Below, piece by piece: positions 17,137-26,286 of a DNA stretch of 42,854 nucleotides. The notes beneath the pieces were generated by a model that was given only the letters and a program-made list of their open reading frames with translations, did no database searches and was not told the DNA's origin. Positions within the stretch are counted from its first letter, which is position 1. Every line of letters begins with the position of its first letter. Source of the stretch: Flavobacteriaceae bacterium UBA5544 (GTDB lineage Bacteria > Bacteroidota > Bacteroidia > Flavobacteriales > Flavobacteriaceae). Where the stretch lies: assembly GCA_002426755.1 (NCBI GenBank), contig DINI01000009.1, positions 11,289 to 54,142 of the forward strand. Direction: 5' to 3'. A program made the translations under genes and the position numbers.

Positions 17137-19047
17137 ATGACAAAAGGAAATATCAATGTTTCAGTAGAGAATATTTTTCCGCTGATTAAAAAATTTCTTT
17201 ACAGCGACCACGAAATCTTTTTACGTGAGCTTATCAGTAATGCAACTGATGCAACATTAAAATTAAAACATCTTACCAGTATTGGTGAAGCCAAAGTAGA
17301 ATATGGCAATCCGATCATTGAGGTTAAAATTGATAAGGAAGGAAAAAAACTTCACATCAAAGACCAAGGGATTGGGATGACGGCCGAAGAGGTTGAAAAA
17401 TACATTAACCAAATTGCATTTTCTGGAGCAGAAGAGTTTTTGGATAAATATAAAGACGCTGGTAAAGATTCGGGAATTATTGGACATTTTGGCCTTGGTT
17501 TCTATTCCGCTTTTATGGTAGCTGAAAAAGTTGAAATCATCACCAAATCTTACAAAGATGAGCCTGCAGCGCATTGGACGTGTGATGGTTCTCCAGAATT
17601 CACTTTAGAGCCTTCTGATAAAACAGAAAGAGGTACAGAAATCATTCTTCATATCGCTGAAGATTCCACAGAATTCTTGGAAGAATCAAAAATCCGCAGT
17701 TTGTTGATGAAGTATAACAAGTTTATGCCGATTCCAATCAAGTTTGGAACAAAAGAAATTAACGACCCTAATTTTGAACCAAAAACCATCAAGGATAAGG
17801 ATGGTAAGGAAACCAAAGAACCTCACAAAAAAATTACCGTTGACAACATCATCAACAATCCAAACCCTGCTTGGACAAAACAGCCAACGGATTTAAAAGA
17901 TGAAGATTACAAAGAATTCTATCACGAATTGTATCCGATGCAATTTGAAGAACCACTATTCAACATCCATTTGAATGTGGATTATCCGTTTAATTTGACA
18001 GGAATCTTGTATTTCCCTAAAATGACGGGCGATTTGAACATTCAAAAGGATAAAATTCAATTGTACCAAAATCAAGTCTTTGTCACCGACAATGTAGAAG
18101 GCATTGTACCAGAATTTTTGACGATGCTTCGTGGTGTCATCGATTCTCCAGACATTCCTTTGAACGTCTCTCGTTCGTATCTTCAAGCGGATGGTAACGT
18201 GAAGAAAATTTCATCTTACATCACCCGTAAAGTGGCTGATAAATTGAAATCGTTGTTCAATGATAATCGTGAAGATTTTGAGAAGAAATGGGATGATATC
18301 AAAATCGTTATTGAATATGGAATGCTTTCAGAAGATAAATTCTATGAAAAAGCGGATGCCTTTGCATTATACCCAACGGTTGACAAGAAATATTACATCT
18401 ATGACGAATTGATTGAAAAAATCAAAGACAAACAAACCGACAAAGATGGTAAAGTTGTGATATTATATGCTTCCAATGAAGACGCACAGCACAGTTATAT
18501 TGAAGCGGCTAAAGCCAAAGGTTTTGAAGCCTTATTGTTGGATTCTCCAATCGTGTCACATTTGATGCAAAAATTGGAAAGTACTAAAGAAAACATTTCG
18601 TTTGCACGGGTAGATGCTGACCATATTGATAACCTCATCAAAAAAGACGATACCAAAATTTCAAAATTGTCTGATGATGAGAAAAAAGAATTGGAAGATA
18701 TCTTGAAAGAGGCCATTCCATCGGAAAAATTCATGGTCCAATTGGAAGCAATGGATAGTGATGCCTCACCATTTATCATCACCCAACCAGAATTTATGCG
18801 CCGTATGAAAGAAATGCAAGCGACAGGTGGTGGCGGAATGTTCGGAATGGGCAATATGCCAGAAATGTACAATTTGGTGGTCAATACAAATTCTGAATTG
18901 GTGGGAGAAATCCTGAACACCAAAACCAAAAAGAAACAAGAACGTTTGATTTCGCAAAGTTTGGACTTGGCGAGATTGTCTCAAGGTTTGCTGAAAGGCA
19001 AGGAACTTAGTGAATTTATCAAACGTAGTTATGAGATGATTAAATAG
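17137..19047 (+). CDS. htpG: Chaperone HtpG (Hsp90)
   Basis: 636 residues, close to E. coli HtpG (624). The N-terminal GHKL ATPase domain shows FLRELISNATDA (catalytic Glu, Mg-binding Asn), IKDQGIGMT and GHFGLGFYSAFMVA. The middle domain has GILYFPK ... LYQNQVFVTDNVEGIVPEFL and LNVSRSYLQ with the ATP-contacting Arg. The C-terminal dimerisation domain is intact, with a flexible GGGGMFGMGNMPEM loop near residue 565. As usual for bacteria there is no MEEVD tail. It is monocistronic with its own terminator. Confidence 0.97.
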   Translation: MTKGNINVSVENIFPLIKKFLYSDHEIFLRELISNATDATLKLKHLTSIGEAKVEYGNPIIEVKIDKEGKKLHIKDQGIGMTAEEVEKYINQIAFSGAEEFLDKYKDAGKDSGIIGHFGLGFYSAFMVAEKVEIITKSYKDEPAAHWTCDGSPEFTLEPSDKTERGTEIILHIAEDSTEFLEESKIRSLLMKYNKFMPIPIKFGTKEINDPNFEPKTIKDKDGKETKEPHKKITVDNIINNPNPAWTKQPTDLKDEDYKEFYHELYPMQFEEPLFNIHLNVDYPFNLTGILYFPKMTGDLNIQKDKIQLYQNQVFVTDNVEGIVPEFLTMLRGVIDSPDIPLNVSRSYLQADGNVKKISSYITRKVADKLKSLFNDNREDFEKKWDDIKIVIEYGMLSEDKFYEKADAFALYPTVDKKYYIYDELIEKIKDKQTDKDGKVVILYASNEDAQHSYIEAAKAKGFEALLLDSPIVSHLMQKLESTKENISFARVDADHIDNLIKKDDTKISKLSDDEKKELEDILKEAIPSEKFMVQLEAMDSDASPFIITQPEFMRRMKEMQATGGGGMFGMGNMPEMYNLVVNTNSELVGEILNTKTKKKQERLISQSLDLARLSQGLLKGKELSEFIKRSYEMIK

Positions 19048-19070
19048 ACTCAAATCTAAATAATAAAGCT

Positions 19071-19100
19071 AAAACCACTTTGTGAAAACGAGGTGGTTTT
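19071..19100 (+). terminator. Rho-independent terminator of htpG
   Basis: Stem AAAACCACTT (19071-19080) / AGGTGGTTTT (19091-19100) with one G-U pair and a 10-base loop, followed by TTT. It lies 23 bases past the htpG stop. Confidence 0.85.
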
Positions 19101-19171
19101 TTTATTCCAAATACCAAAAGACTAAAATCCCAGATTCAATATTGCAATCAAGTATGGCATTTTAATTAAAG

Positions 19172-19179
19172 TATCTTTG
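19172..19179 (+). promoter_or_regulatory. Candidate -7 element (TATCTTTG) for FUSC gene
   Basis: A perfect TAnnTTTG match 19 bases before the TTG start at 19199. No good TTTG at the expected upstream distance is seen, so this is partial support. It implies a very short leader. Confidence 0.4.
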
Positions 19180-19198
19180 TACGTAACTAAAACAGGTT

Positions 19199-21454
19199 TT
19201 GAAAGAACAACTAAAAAACATAGAATTATTTCTAAAAGGTTCCAACTTTTACAGAGGCATTAGACTCACGTTTGCGGTAGTTGTGCCTTTGGTTGCTCTT
19301 AATTTTTTAGGATATTTTGAATTTGCCCCAGCAATAGTTGTTGGTGCGTTTTTAAATGCTCCGGGTGACATTCCTGGTAGTTTAAAACGAAAAGTCAATG
19401 CTATTTTAATCAGTACTGGCTTAACAATGTTGATTACGGCAATCATTCTGTTTTCCAAACCATTATTGCCGCTTTTAATAGCAGCACTCGTTATTATATC
19501 TTTTTCTGTATCGTTAATTTCAGTATATGGGTTCAGGGCTTCATTGGTATCTTTTTCTGGTTTATTGGCAATGGTTTTGGCTTTTGCCATTCAAAAAGAA
19601 AGCGCTTATGATATTTTGGTGCATGTAACTCTTATGGGAATTGGTGGGCTTTGGTATTTGCTAGTATCATATGTTTTTCAAAAGTTAGCTCCAAAAAAGG
19701 ATGAAAACCAATTGCTTTCAGACACACTTCTTCATATTGGGGAATACCTAAAATTACGGGCACAACTATTAACAAAAAAAACAAAACGTGATGTCTTGAT
19801 GCAACAGACTTCTGTTTTACAAACACAAATAAACGAAAAACATGAAATTTTAAGAGAAGTTCTTCTGACGGAACGAAAACGTTCGGGCCGTTCGCATTAT
19901 GACGAAAAACAGTGGTTGATTTTTATCTCTTCGGTCAATATTTTTGAACTCATCGAAGCGAAACATTTAGATTATACCGAGATCGACAGGCTATTCGGCG
20001 AACGAAAAGAATTCTTAAAAGCCTCCAAAAAGCTGAATAAGGTAATGGGGAATCATCTGATAACGCTTTCAGAATTGTTAATCCAAAAGAATAAAATTCC
20101 TAATAAGGACTCTCTGTTGAATGCCTTGTCGGACGCTAACGAAGCCATTTCAAAATATATAGAAGCTGTGCAACTACCTAAAGCTAGAGAAGGTGCACTT
20201 GTATTAAGGAATCTGTACGATTATCAAGAGCAATTGTTGTTGGAAATCCGAGCCATTAGGCGCGTCATGGCGAATGTAGAAGAAGCTTCTAGAGTGTCAC
20301 TAAAACGACAGGATGCTAGCCAATTTTTGACACTTCAGGAATACAGATTGAACGTAATTGTTCAAAATTTTAGTCTAAATTCTACTTTATTCAGGCATGC
20401 ACTTCGCTTTACCGTGGCCATTCTTTTTGCGTTTGTATTAGGCTCATTATTAGACATTAGAAATACTTATTGGATTCTTTTGACCATTATTGTCATTATG
20501 AGACCAAACTACGGATTAACCAAAGAACGCTCCAAAGACCGTATTATAGGAACTTTAATTGGAGCGACTGTAGCCATTGGTATTGTGTTGCTGACTCAAA
20601 ATGTCATTGTCTATTCTGTTTTGGCGATTGTGTCCCTAACATTGGCATTTGCATTGATTCAACAAAATTATAAGTCGGCTGCTGCACTCATTACGGTTAA
20701 CATTATTTTTGTGTATTCATTAATCAACCCAGACGCATTCCAAGTGATTCAATATCGGGTGCTCGATACAATCATTGGTGCTAGTATTGCAGTGATTGCC
20801 AACTATATATTATGGCCAAGCTGGGAAGCAGATAATCTGAAACAAGTTCTTCAGAATGTCTTTTACAAAAACAAAGAATATCTTCTGGCAACGCAAGCAC
20901 TTTATCATGATAAAAGCAAAAACCAAATCACTTATAAAGTGGCTCGAAAAGAAGCTTTTTTAGCCATTAGCAATTTGAATGCGGCGTTTCAGAGGATGAC
21001 TCAAGACCCAAAATCAAAACAGAAAGAGTTCCAACTGATTTATGATATGGTGACACTTAATCAAACCATGATTTCGGCAATTGCTTCCATTGGGAGTTTT
21101 ATCACCAATCACAAAACCACACCTGCTTCCAGAGAATTTGATGCCATTATTGTGAAAATTTCCAATACTCTTAAAATCTGCTCTTCTATTCTAGATAATG
21201 TGGATGAAGAAAAGCAAATTGATCCATTTCCCATAGGAGATGCACAAGAAAGACTTATGGAGACCTATCACAACTTATCACATTTAAGAGACGAAAACAT
21301 TCAAAAAGGGAATACCGAATTGGACAAAGACACGTTGCACAATTTACAGGAAGCTTATTTGATAGCAAATCAATTGATATGGTTAAAATCACTTTCAGAT
21401 AATCTAAAGAGAGCAACTACAAAGTATAAGGAAGCACTAATGACGACTAAATGA
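19199..21454 (+). CDS. FUSC family inner membrane protein (YccS/YhfK-like)
   Basis: 751 residues from TTG (MKEQLKNIELFLKGSNFYRG); no closer ATG keeps the conserved N-terminus. There are two membrane blocks, about residues 20-155 (GIRLTFAVVVPLVALNFLGY, then several hydrophobic helices) and about 400-540 (HALRFTVAILFAFVLGSLLD, IIVIMRPNYGLTKERSKDR). They are split by a soluble helical region and followed by a cytoplasmic tail. The motif RPNYGLTKERSKDRIIGT is the FUSC hallmark. Relatives resemble the fusaric-acid resistance and p-hydroxybenzoate efflux component AaeB, but no membrane-fusion partner is adjacent. Transport function is inferred. Confidence 0.9.
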   Translation: MKEQLKNIELFLKGSNFYRGIRLTFAVVVPLVALNFLGYFEFAPAIVVGAFLNAPGDIPGSLKRKVNAILISTGLTMLITAIILFSKPLLPLLIAALVIISFSVSLISVYGFRASLVSFSGLLAMVLAFAIQKESAYDILVHVTLMGIGGLWYLLVSYVFQKLAPKKDENQLLSDTLLHIGEYLKLRAQLLTKKTKRDVLMQQTSVLQTQINEKHEILREVLLTERKRSGRSHYDEKQWLIFISSVNIFELIEAKHLDYTEIDRLFGERKEFLKASKKLNKVMGNHLITLSELLIQKNKIPNKDSLLNALSDANEAISKYIEAVQLPKAREGALVLRNLYDYQEQLLLEIRAIRRVMANVEEASRVSLKRQDASQFLTLQEYRLNVIVQNFSLNSTLFRHALRFTVAILFAFVLGSLLDIRNTYWILLTIIVIMRPNYGLTKERSKDRIIGTLIGATVAIGIVLLTQNVIVYSVLAIVSLTLAFALIQQNYKSAAALITVNIIFVYSLINPDAFQVIQYRVLDTIIGASIAVIANYILWPSWEADNLKQVLQNVFYKNKEYLLATQALYHDKSKNQITYKVARKEAFLAISNLNAAFQRMTQDPKSKQKEFQLIYDMVTLNQTMISAIASIGSFITNHKTTPASREFDAIIVKISNTLKICSSILDNVDEEKQIDPFPIGDAQERLMETYHNLSHLRDENIQKGNTELDKDTLHNLQEAYLIANQLIWLKSLSDNLKRATTKYKEALMTTK

Positions 21455-21681
21455 GTCACTTAATTTCAAGTGTTTATAAAATATTCCGTTATTTGGCGTC
21501 GAAATCAAACAAGTGAAGGCTTTTACGCACATCCAACGAAAGATGGATAAAAACTACACTTAACCAATCATTCAATTTACAATTAATCAATAATAAAATA
21601 CCTCTACATATTCTGTAACCGATTGATTCTTTTGTAGTCCTATAAATAAATTGTACATTCAATTCACAAAAACTCTTCAAG

Positions 21682-23337
21682 ATGGGACTATCGCAATCAA
21701 CCAAATTTTTTTCTTTTTTAATTCTAACTTTTCTCTATTTTTCATCAGCAAGCGCTCAAACTTTAGAGCAACAAGTCGATGAGTATTTAAAAGCCGAATA
21801 TCCTTCCGACGGGCCAGGTGTTTCTTTTTTGATAGCCAAAGACGGAAACCCAATTTACCAAAAAGGGTTTGGCATGGCCAATTTAGAATTGAACGTGCCA
21901 ATGACACCTAAAAATGTCATTGAAATTGGTTCTATCACTAAACAGTTTACAGCAATAGCGATACTAATGCTGGAAGAACAGGGCAAACTGAAGGTTGAAG
22001 ACGACATCACCAAATTCATTCCTGATTACCCGACACATGGCAAGAAAATCACTATCCATCAACTTTTGAACCATACGTCTGGCATAAAAAGCTATACCGA
22101 TATGGCAAATTTCCTTACGATGGCCAGAACTGATATGACACCTAAAGAACTTATTGATGTCTTCAAAGATGAACCGATGGATTTTGAACCTGGGGAGAAG
22201 TTTTTATACAATAATTCTGGATACATTCTGCTCGGTTATATCATTGAGGTTGCATCCGGACAGACTTATGCCGATTTTATAGAAAAAAACATTTTTGAAA
22301 AACTGGGAATGACCTCATCATCATATGGAAGTATGAAAAATATTGTTCCCAACAGAGCGTCAGGTTATTCGGAAACAGCAAATGGATATAGCAACGCAGA
22401 TTATTTAAGCCTGACCTTGCCTTATGCCGCGGGTTCGATCATGTCCACAACTTCCGATTTATTGAAATGGCAAAATGCCCTTAACAATAATACACTCATC
22501 AAAAAAACGAGTTATGAAAAGGCAATACATGGTTCCACGCTAAATGATGACACACATATTCCGTATGGTTATGGTTTGGGTGAGGACAATATCAATGGTT
22601 CACCGAGCATACAACATGGTGGAGGCATTTTTGGATATACAACCATGGGAATATATTTACCTGAAGAGAAAGTGTTCGTCTCTGGCCTGACCAATTGCGA
22701 TTGTAAAAACATTACAAGCGTTACAACTCGTATTGCGGCGATGGCCATCGGTAAGCCGTTCCCTGATAAAAAAGACGCAATTAAATTGTCGGACAGTGAA
22801 CTTCAAAAATGGATTGGTGCTTATCAATTTGACAATAACGTCGTCAGATATGTCACTTTTGAAAACGGTCAACTCTATAGCCAACGAGAAGGCAGTACCA
22901 AAATGGAAATTTATCCATTGACCAAAGTGAATTTTATTTTTGATGGTGGAACAACCGCCTATCTTTTTTCTGAAAAAGATGGAAAAAAGCAAGCTGAATT
23001 CTCCAATAACGGGAACTCATCTGTTGGTGTTGAAATAGACAAAAATCCTCCTGTAGAGAAGAAATCTTTAGCACTGACTTCAGAAATTTTGTCGCAATAC
23101 ATTGGTAAATACGAATTGGCACCTGGCGCAGTCATCGAAATATCCGTAAAAGACAACCAAATCTTTGCGCAACTCACAGGACAACCACAGTTTGAAATCT
23201 TTGCGGAAAAAGAAGATACATTTTTCCTAAAAGTAGTGGAAGCACAATTGGTATTTGATAAAGATGAAAAAGGCAAAGTCACTGGTGTTACACTGCATCA
23301 AGGTGGACGAAACATGCCTGCTAAAAAGATTGAGTAA
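21682..23337 (+). CDS. Exported serine hydrolase, beta-lactamase class C / penicillin-binding-like
   Basis: 551 residues with a signal peptide ending ...LYFSSASAQ. The class C catalytic set is complete: S84-I-T-K87 (EIGSITKQFT), Y176-N-N (FLYNNSGY) and H312-G-G. The beta-lactamase domain ends near residue 360. The remaining 190 residues form a beta-rich C-terminal part with two similar segments (LQKWIGAYQFDNNVVRYVTF; LSQYIGKYELAPGAVIEISV), like DUF3471-type domains in this family. Members are D-Ala peptidases, esterases or amidases in the periplasm, so drug resistance cannot be assumed. The DinB gene starts 17 bases later and may be cotranscribed. Confidence 0.92.
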   Translation: MGLSQSTKFFSFLILTFLYFSSASAQTLEQQVDEYLKAEYPSDGPGVSFLIAKDGNPIYQKGFGMANLELNVPMTPKNVIEIGSITKQFTAIAILMLEEQGKLKVEDDITKFIPDYPTHGKKITIHQLLNHTSGIKSYTDMANFLTMARTDMTPKELIDVFKDEPMDFEPGEKFLYNNSGYILLGYIIEVASGQTYADFIEKNIFEKLGMTSSSYGSMKNIVPNRASGYSETANGYSNADYLSLTLPYAAGSIMSTTSDLLKWQNALNNNTLIKKTSYEKAIHGSTLNDDTHIPYGYGLGEDNINGSPSIQHGGGIFGYTTMGIYLPEEKVFVSGLTNCDCKNITSVTTRIAAMAIGKPFPDKKDAIKLSDSELQKWIGAYQFDNNVVRYVTFENGQLYSQREGSTKMEIYPLTKVNFIFDGGTTAYLFSEKDGKKQAEFSNNGNSSVGVEIDKNPPVEKKSLALTSEILSQYIGKYELAPGAVIEISVKDNQIFAQLTGQPQFEIFAEKEDTFFLKVVEAQLVFDKDEKGKVTGVTLHQGGRNMPAKKIE

Positions 23338-23354
23338 TACATTGATTTAAATAT

Positions 23355-23819
23355 ATGAAAGAAGCACAACGTTTAATAAGTCTATTCGAAAAACTTTACA
23401 GTGGGAGTCCTTGGATAGATGTTAATTTGCTTTCAACTCTAGAATCGATTTCATCGAGCCAAGCAAATCAAAGAATATTACCAAAATGCAATACTATTTG
23501 GGAGATTACGAATCATATAATTGCATGGCGAAAAAACGTTTTACAAAGAGTCAAAGGCCATATTCTTATCACTCCTACAAATAATTATTTTGAACCAGTT
23601 ACCGACAACTCCCAAGAAGCTTGGGCAACAACATTAATGTCCTTGAAAGATAGCCAAGACGAGTGGACTGATTTTTTAAGGAAATTAAACAGCCATGAAT
23701 TTGATAAGATTTATGAAAACAATAGTATGACCTATTATGAACATATACATGGAATCCTTCAGCATGACGCCTATCATTTGGGGCAGATTGTGCTACTCGC
23801 AAAACAATTTGACTCATAA
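23355..23819 (+). CDS. DinB family four-helix protein (putative metal-dependent)
   Basis: 154 residues, typical for the DinB/YfiT-like superfamily. The three metal-ligand His positions are visible: one in WEITNHIIAWRKNV and two in GILQHDAYHLGQIVLL near the C-terminus. No signal peptide. Some relatives are thiol transferases (bacillithiol or mycothiol S-transferase-like) and many are uncharacterised, so a detoxification function is only a possibility. It follows the serine hydrolase by 17 bases and converges with the TonB receptor gene across the structured spacer. Confidence 0.87.
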   Translation: MKEAQRLISLFEKLYSGSPWIDVNLLSTLESISSSQANQRILPKCNTIWEITNHIIAWRKNVLQRVKGHILITPTNNYFEPVTDNSQEAWATTLMSLKDSQDEWTDFLRKLNSHEFDKIYENNSMTYYEHIHGILQHDAYHLGQIVLLAKQFDS

Positions 23820-23839
23820 AGACTCATTGTATAAAATAA

Positions 23840-23966
23840 GAAAGTGCCCAATCACATCCCTGTGACTAGACACTTTCCACTAACAAAAAACTCTAAAAAA
23901 ACTACCACAACACTCGTGGTTTCATAACGCAGAATTAGTTATTCTACGCGTATTACTTTTGTTAGT
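23840..23966 (-). ncRNA. Structured intergenic RNA element / elaborate terminator, unnamed
   Basis: On the minus strand, just past the TonB receptor stop, the sequence folds into two connected parts. First is a three-way junction: outer stem ACTAACAAAA / TTTTGTTAGT (23957-23966 with 23879-23888) enclosing ACGC(GU)AGAAU / AUUCUGCGU and ACCAC / GUGGU hairpins. Second, directly after it, is a continuous 17-bp stem (23840-23856 with 23861-23877) capped by GGGA, a GNRA-type tetraloop. Three of its pairs are G-U and work only on the minus strand. It ends in a U-rich tail. It could be a decorated terminator or a small RNA; it is not recognised as a named family. Confidence 0.55.
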
Positions 23967-24039
23967 TACTAATCAGTCAATTCCCTCTAAATTAACAGAT
24001 TTATCATTCTTCTTTTTCACTATATTATTTCTTATCAAC

Positions 24040-26274
24040 TTAAAATTTATAAGCAATTGTTCCTTTAATAAAAAAGGGTGTTCCTGGTGTGAAATGAATT
24101 TCCTCAACCGGTTCCAATTCATTCTGCAATCTCGATTCGGTTGCAAACTGGGTTTCATTCCAATCTACATCGAACATATTTTCTACAACCACTCCAAGCG
24201 TTATGTTCTTAAAACTATAATTCACATTAAAATCAGTGACAAAATAGCCTTCAGCCACAATACTGTTGTCTTCATTGGCTGGTCTATCATCAATATATCT
24301 ATATCGTAAACCTCCAGAAAACCCATTCAAATTATTTACAGACAAACCTCCAGCCATTGTAAAATCTGGTGCCAAAGGAATGTAATTTTGTCCATCTGGG
24401 TCTTCAGTGCTTCTGGCGTGCGTCACTGTCATATCGGTATCTAAAAACAACCAATCATTAAATTGATATCTAAATCCGAAATCCAATCCATAACGTTCGG
24501 TCTTACCACTCGGTTCTACAATTCCAGCATCACCAACATATACAAATTCTTGTTCTAAAAAGAGGTACCATAAGGTTGTGTTCACAACCAATTTTGGTAC
24601 AGGTTTCCAGATGTCTCCCAAATCAATTCCATACGCACGAGGCAATACATCTTTTCCATTTTGAGCCACAACGACACGAGTATCATTGGAGTGAAACCCA
24701 ATGCCTGATTTCAAAAACACTTGATAATTATCCTTCACATCCCAGAAAAAATTCAATTTTGGGCTGATGATGGTTTTTGTTTCTGTCAAAGATTTGTAGT
24801 CTGTTTGAAGTTGGTCGTTATATAGAAACTTAAAGTAATCCAATCGCAATGCTGGAGCAATTCTAAATTTCCCGAATTCAAATTCGGCATTAACAAATGC
24901 ATTCATATTGGTTTCATTCAAATCACCAAGTTGAACATTTTCAATAACAGTACTTCTATTTAAAGTTTTAGACAGTTCGATATCATCTACAATATCGTGC
25001 CTAAGTCCCATTCCTGTGGTCAAGGTCAAAGGAGTTGACCCAAGCTGTGTTGTTTTTTTAATCTTTGCATTCAATCCAAAGATTTGTCGGTCTTCTTTTT
25101 GATGAATTTGATCGCCGTTGATGGGATCTTCCAAAAAGAACGTAAAGTTGCTATACAAACTAAATGCATAATGCGAATAGAAAGCATTCGTTGTCAAACT
25201 CGTCGCGTCATCAATATATTTATCAAATCCTACATTGACATTGGTACGTTCCGTTTCGCCCCCTTCTGTATCATCAATCGCTCCAAATCGTGAAATAAAT
25301 CCACTATCCACAGCTCTTTGCGGAATCTGTCCCGATGCATCCCAACGACTGGTAAAGTGCGAAGCGGTTAAGGACAATTTATCGTTATTAGGAGAAAACG
25401 ACACGTATTTTCCAAACAAATTCAATCTATTGAAATTTTGTGGAGACACATAAGGTCCGTCATTGGCCAAATATTCAACTGCCACATAGGCATTTTGGTT
25501 TTTAACGTTTTCCAAAAGATTGAACATTCCAAGAGTTCTCAAATTATTGAATTGACCCAACGAGAATGTCACAGAACTTTCCTTTAAATAATCTCTTGTA
25601 GAAAAATCTACATAACCGGCAGTAGCAAAATCACCATGATCGTAATAATGTGGTCCCTTGCCAAAATCTACTTTATTCACCGTTTCCGGAATCAAAAAAT
25701 GCAAATCACTGTAACCTTGACCATGTGCATGAGATACCATATTTACGGGCATTCCATCTACAGAAATGGCAATATCAGTTCCGTGATCGATATCAAAACC
25801 TCTTAAGAATATTTGCTCGGCTTTCCCCCCACCAGCATGCTGACCAATGATCAAACCTGGTACTTTTCGCAACGCTTCCTGTGAAGAGTTCAACGGATTG
25901 GTTTTCAAATCTAAACGGGCTATGGTACTTACAGGATTTAATTCTTCTGTAATTGTCATCTCTTCCAATTGAAATGCTTTCTCTTGGAGAGTGATATCCA
26001 TAAACTCGTTGAAATCTGTATCTTTCAAAATAATTGTTTTTGTTTGGTATCCCAATAATCCGATTTTCAAACTATCGCCGACCGTATTGTCTTCCAAAAT
26101 AAACACGCCATTTTCCGCGGTATGAGCATGGCTCTGACTGTTCAAATTATAGATATAAACGGCTTCCAGTGGTTGTCGGTCCTCATTTTTTATCTTCCCT
26201 TTGATTTGTTGACCAAAGGATGTAGTAATCCACCCTAACGCTATTACTAGCGCTATTAAAAAGTTCTTTTTCAT
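24040..26274 (-). CDS. TonB-dependent receptor with CarboxypepD_reg domain and His-rich plug
   Basis: 744 residues. The order is: signal peptide (MKKNFLIALVIALGWITTSFGQ), a CarboxypepD_reg-like domain (GKIKNEDRQPLEAVYIYN, about 24-105), a TonB plug (about 115-235), and a 22-strand-type barrel ending in aromatic GTIAYKF. The plug is unusual for its His content (DFDIDHGTDIAIS, VSHAHGQGYSDLHFLIPE, KGPHYYDHGDFA), which hints at a metal or metal-chelate ligand. It is the last gene of the DUF4331-TPR-receptor unit, 12 bases after the TPR lipoprotein. Ligand is not determined. Confidence 0.9.
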   Translation of the reverse strand: MKKNFLIALVIALGWITTSFGQQIKGKIKNEDRQPLEAVYIYNLNSQSHAHTAENGVFILEDNTVGDSLKIGLLGYQTKTIILKDTDFNEFMDITLQEKAFQLEEMTITEELNPVSTIARLDLKTNPLNSSQEALRKVPGLIIGQHAGGGKAEQIFLRGFDIDHGTDIAISVDGMPVNMVSHAHGQGYSDLHFLIPETVNKVDFGKGPHYYDHGDFATAGYVDFSTRDYLKESSVTFSLGQFNNLRTLGMFNLLENVKNQNAYVAVEYLANDGPYVSPQNFNRLNLFGKYVSFSPNNDKLSLTASHFTSRWDASGQIPQRAVDSGFISRFGAIDDTEGGETERTNVNVGFDKYIDDATSLTTNAFYSHYAFSLYSNFTFFLEDPINGDQIHQKEDRQIFGLNAKIKKTTQLGSTPLTLTTGMGLRHDIVDDIELSKTLNRSTVIENVQLGDLNETNMNAFVNAEFEFGKFRIAPALRLDYFKFLYNDQLQTDYKSLTETKTIISPKLNFFWDVKDNYQVFLKSGIGFHSNDTRVVVAQNGKDVLPRAYGIDLGDIWKPVPKLVVNTTLWYLFLEQEFVYVGDAGIVEPSGKTERYGLDFGFRYQFNDWLFLDTDMTVTHARSTEDPDGQNYIPLAPDFTMAGGLSVNNLNGFSGGLRYRYIDDRPANEDNSIVAEGYFVTDFNVNYSFKNITLGVVVENMFDVDWNETQFATESRLQNELEPVEEIHFTPGTPFFIKGTIAYKF

Positions 26275-26286
26275 AGCAATTGGTTT

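Noticed and set aside
21682..23337. Beta-lactam resistance gene
   Set aside because: SxxK/YxN/HGG motifs are shared by many esterases and peptidases; sequence alone does not support a resistance call.
23959..24309. Plus-strand open frame of 116 codons opposite the TonB receptor 3' end
   Set aside because: Runs antisense through a clear receptor gene, with Cys/Phe-rich shadow composition.
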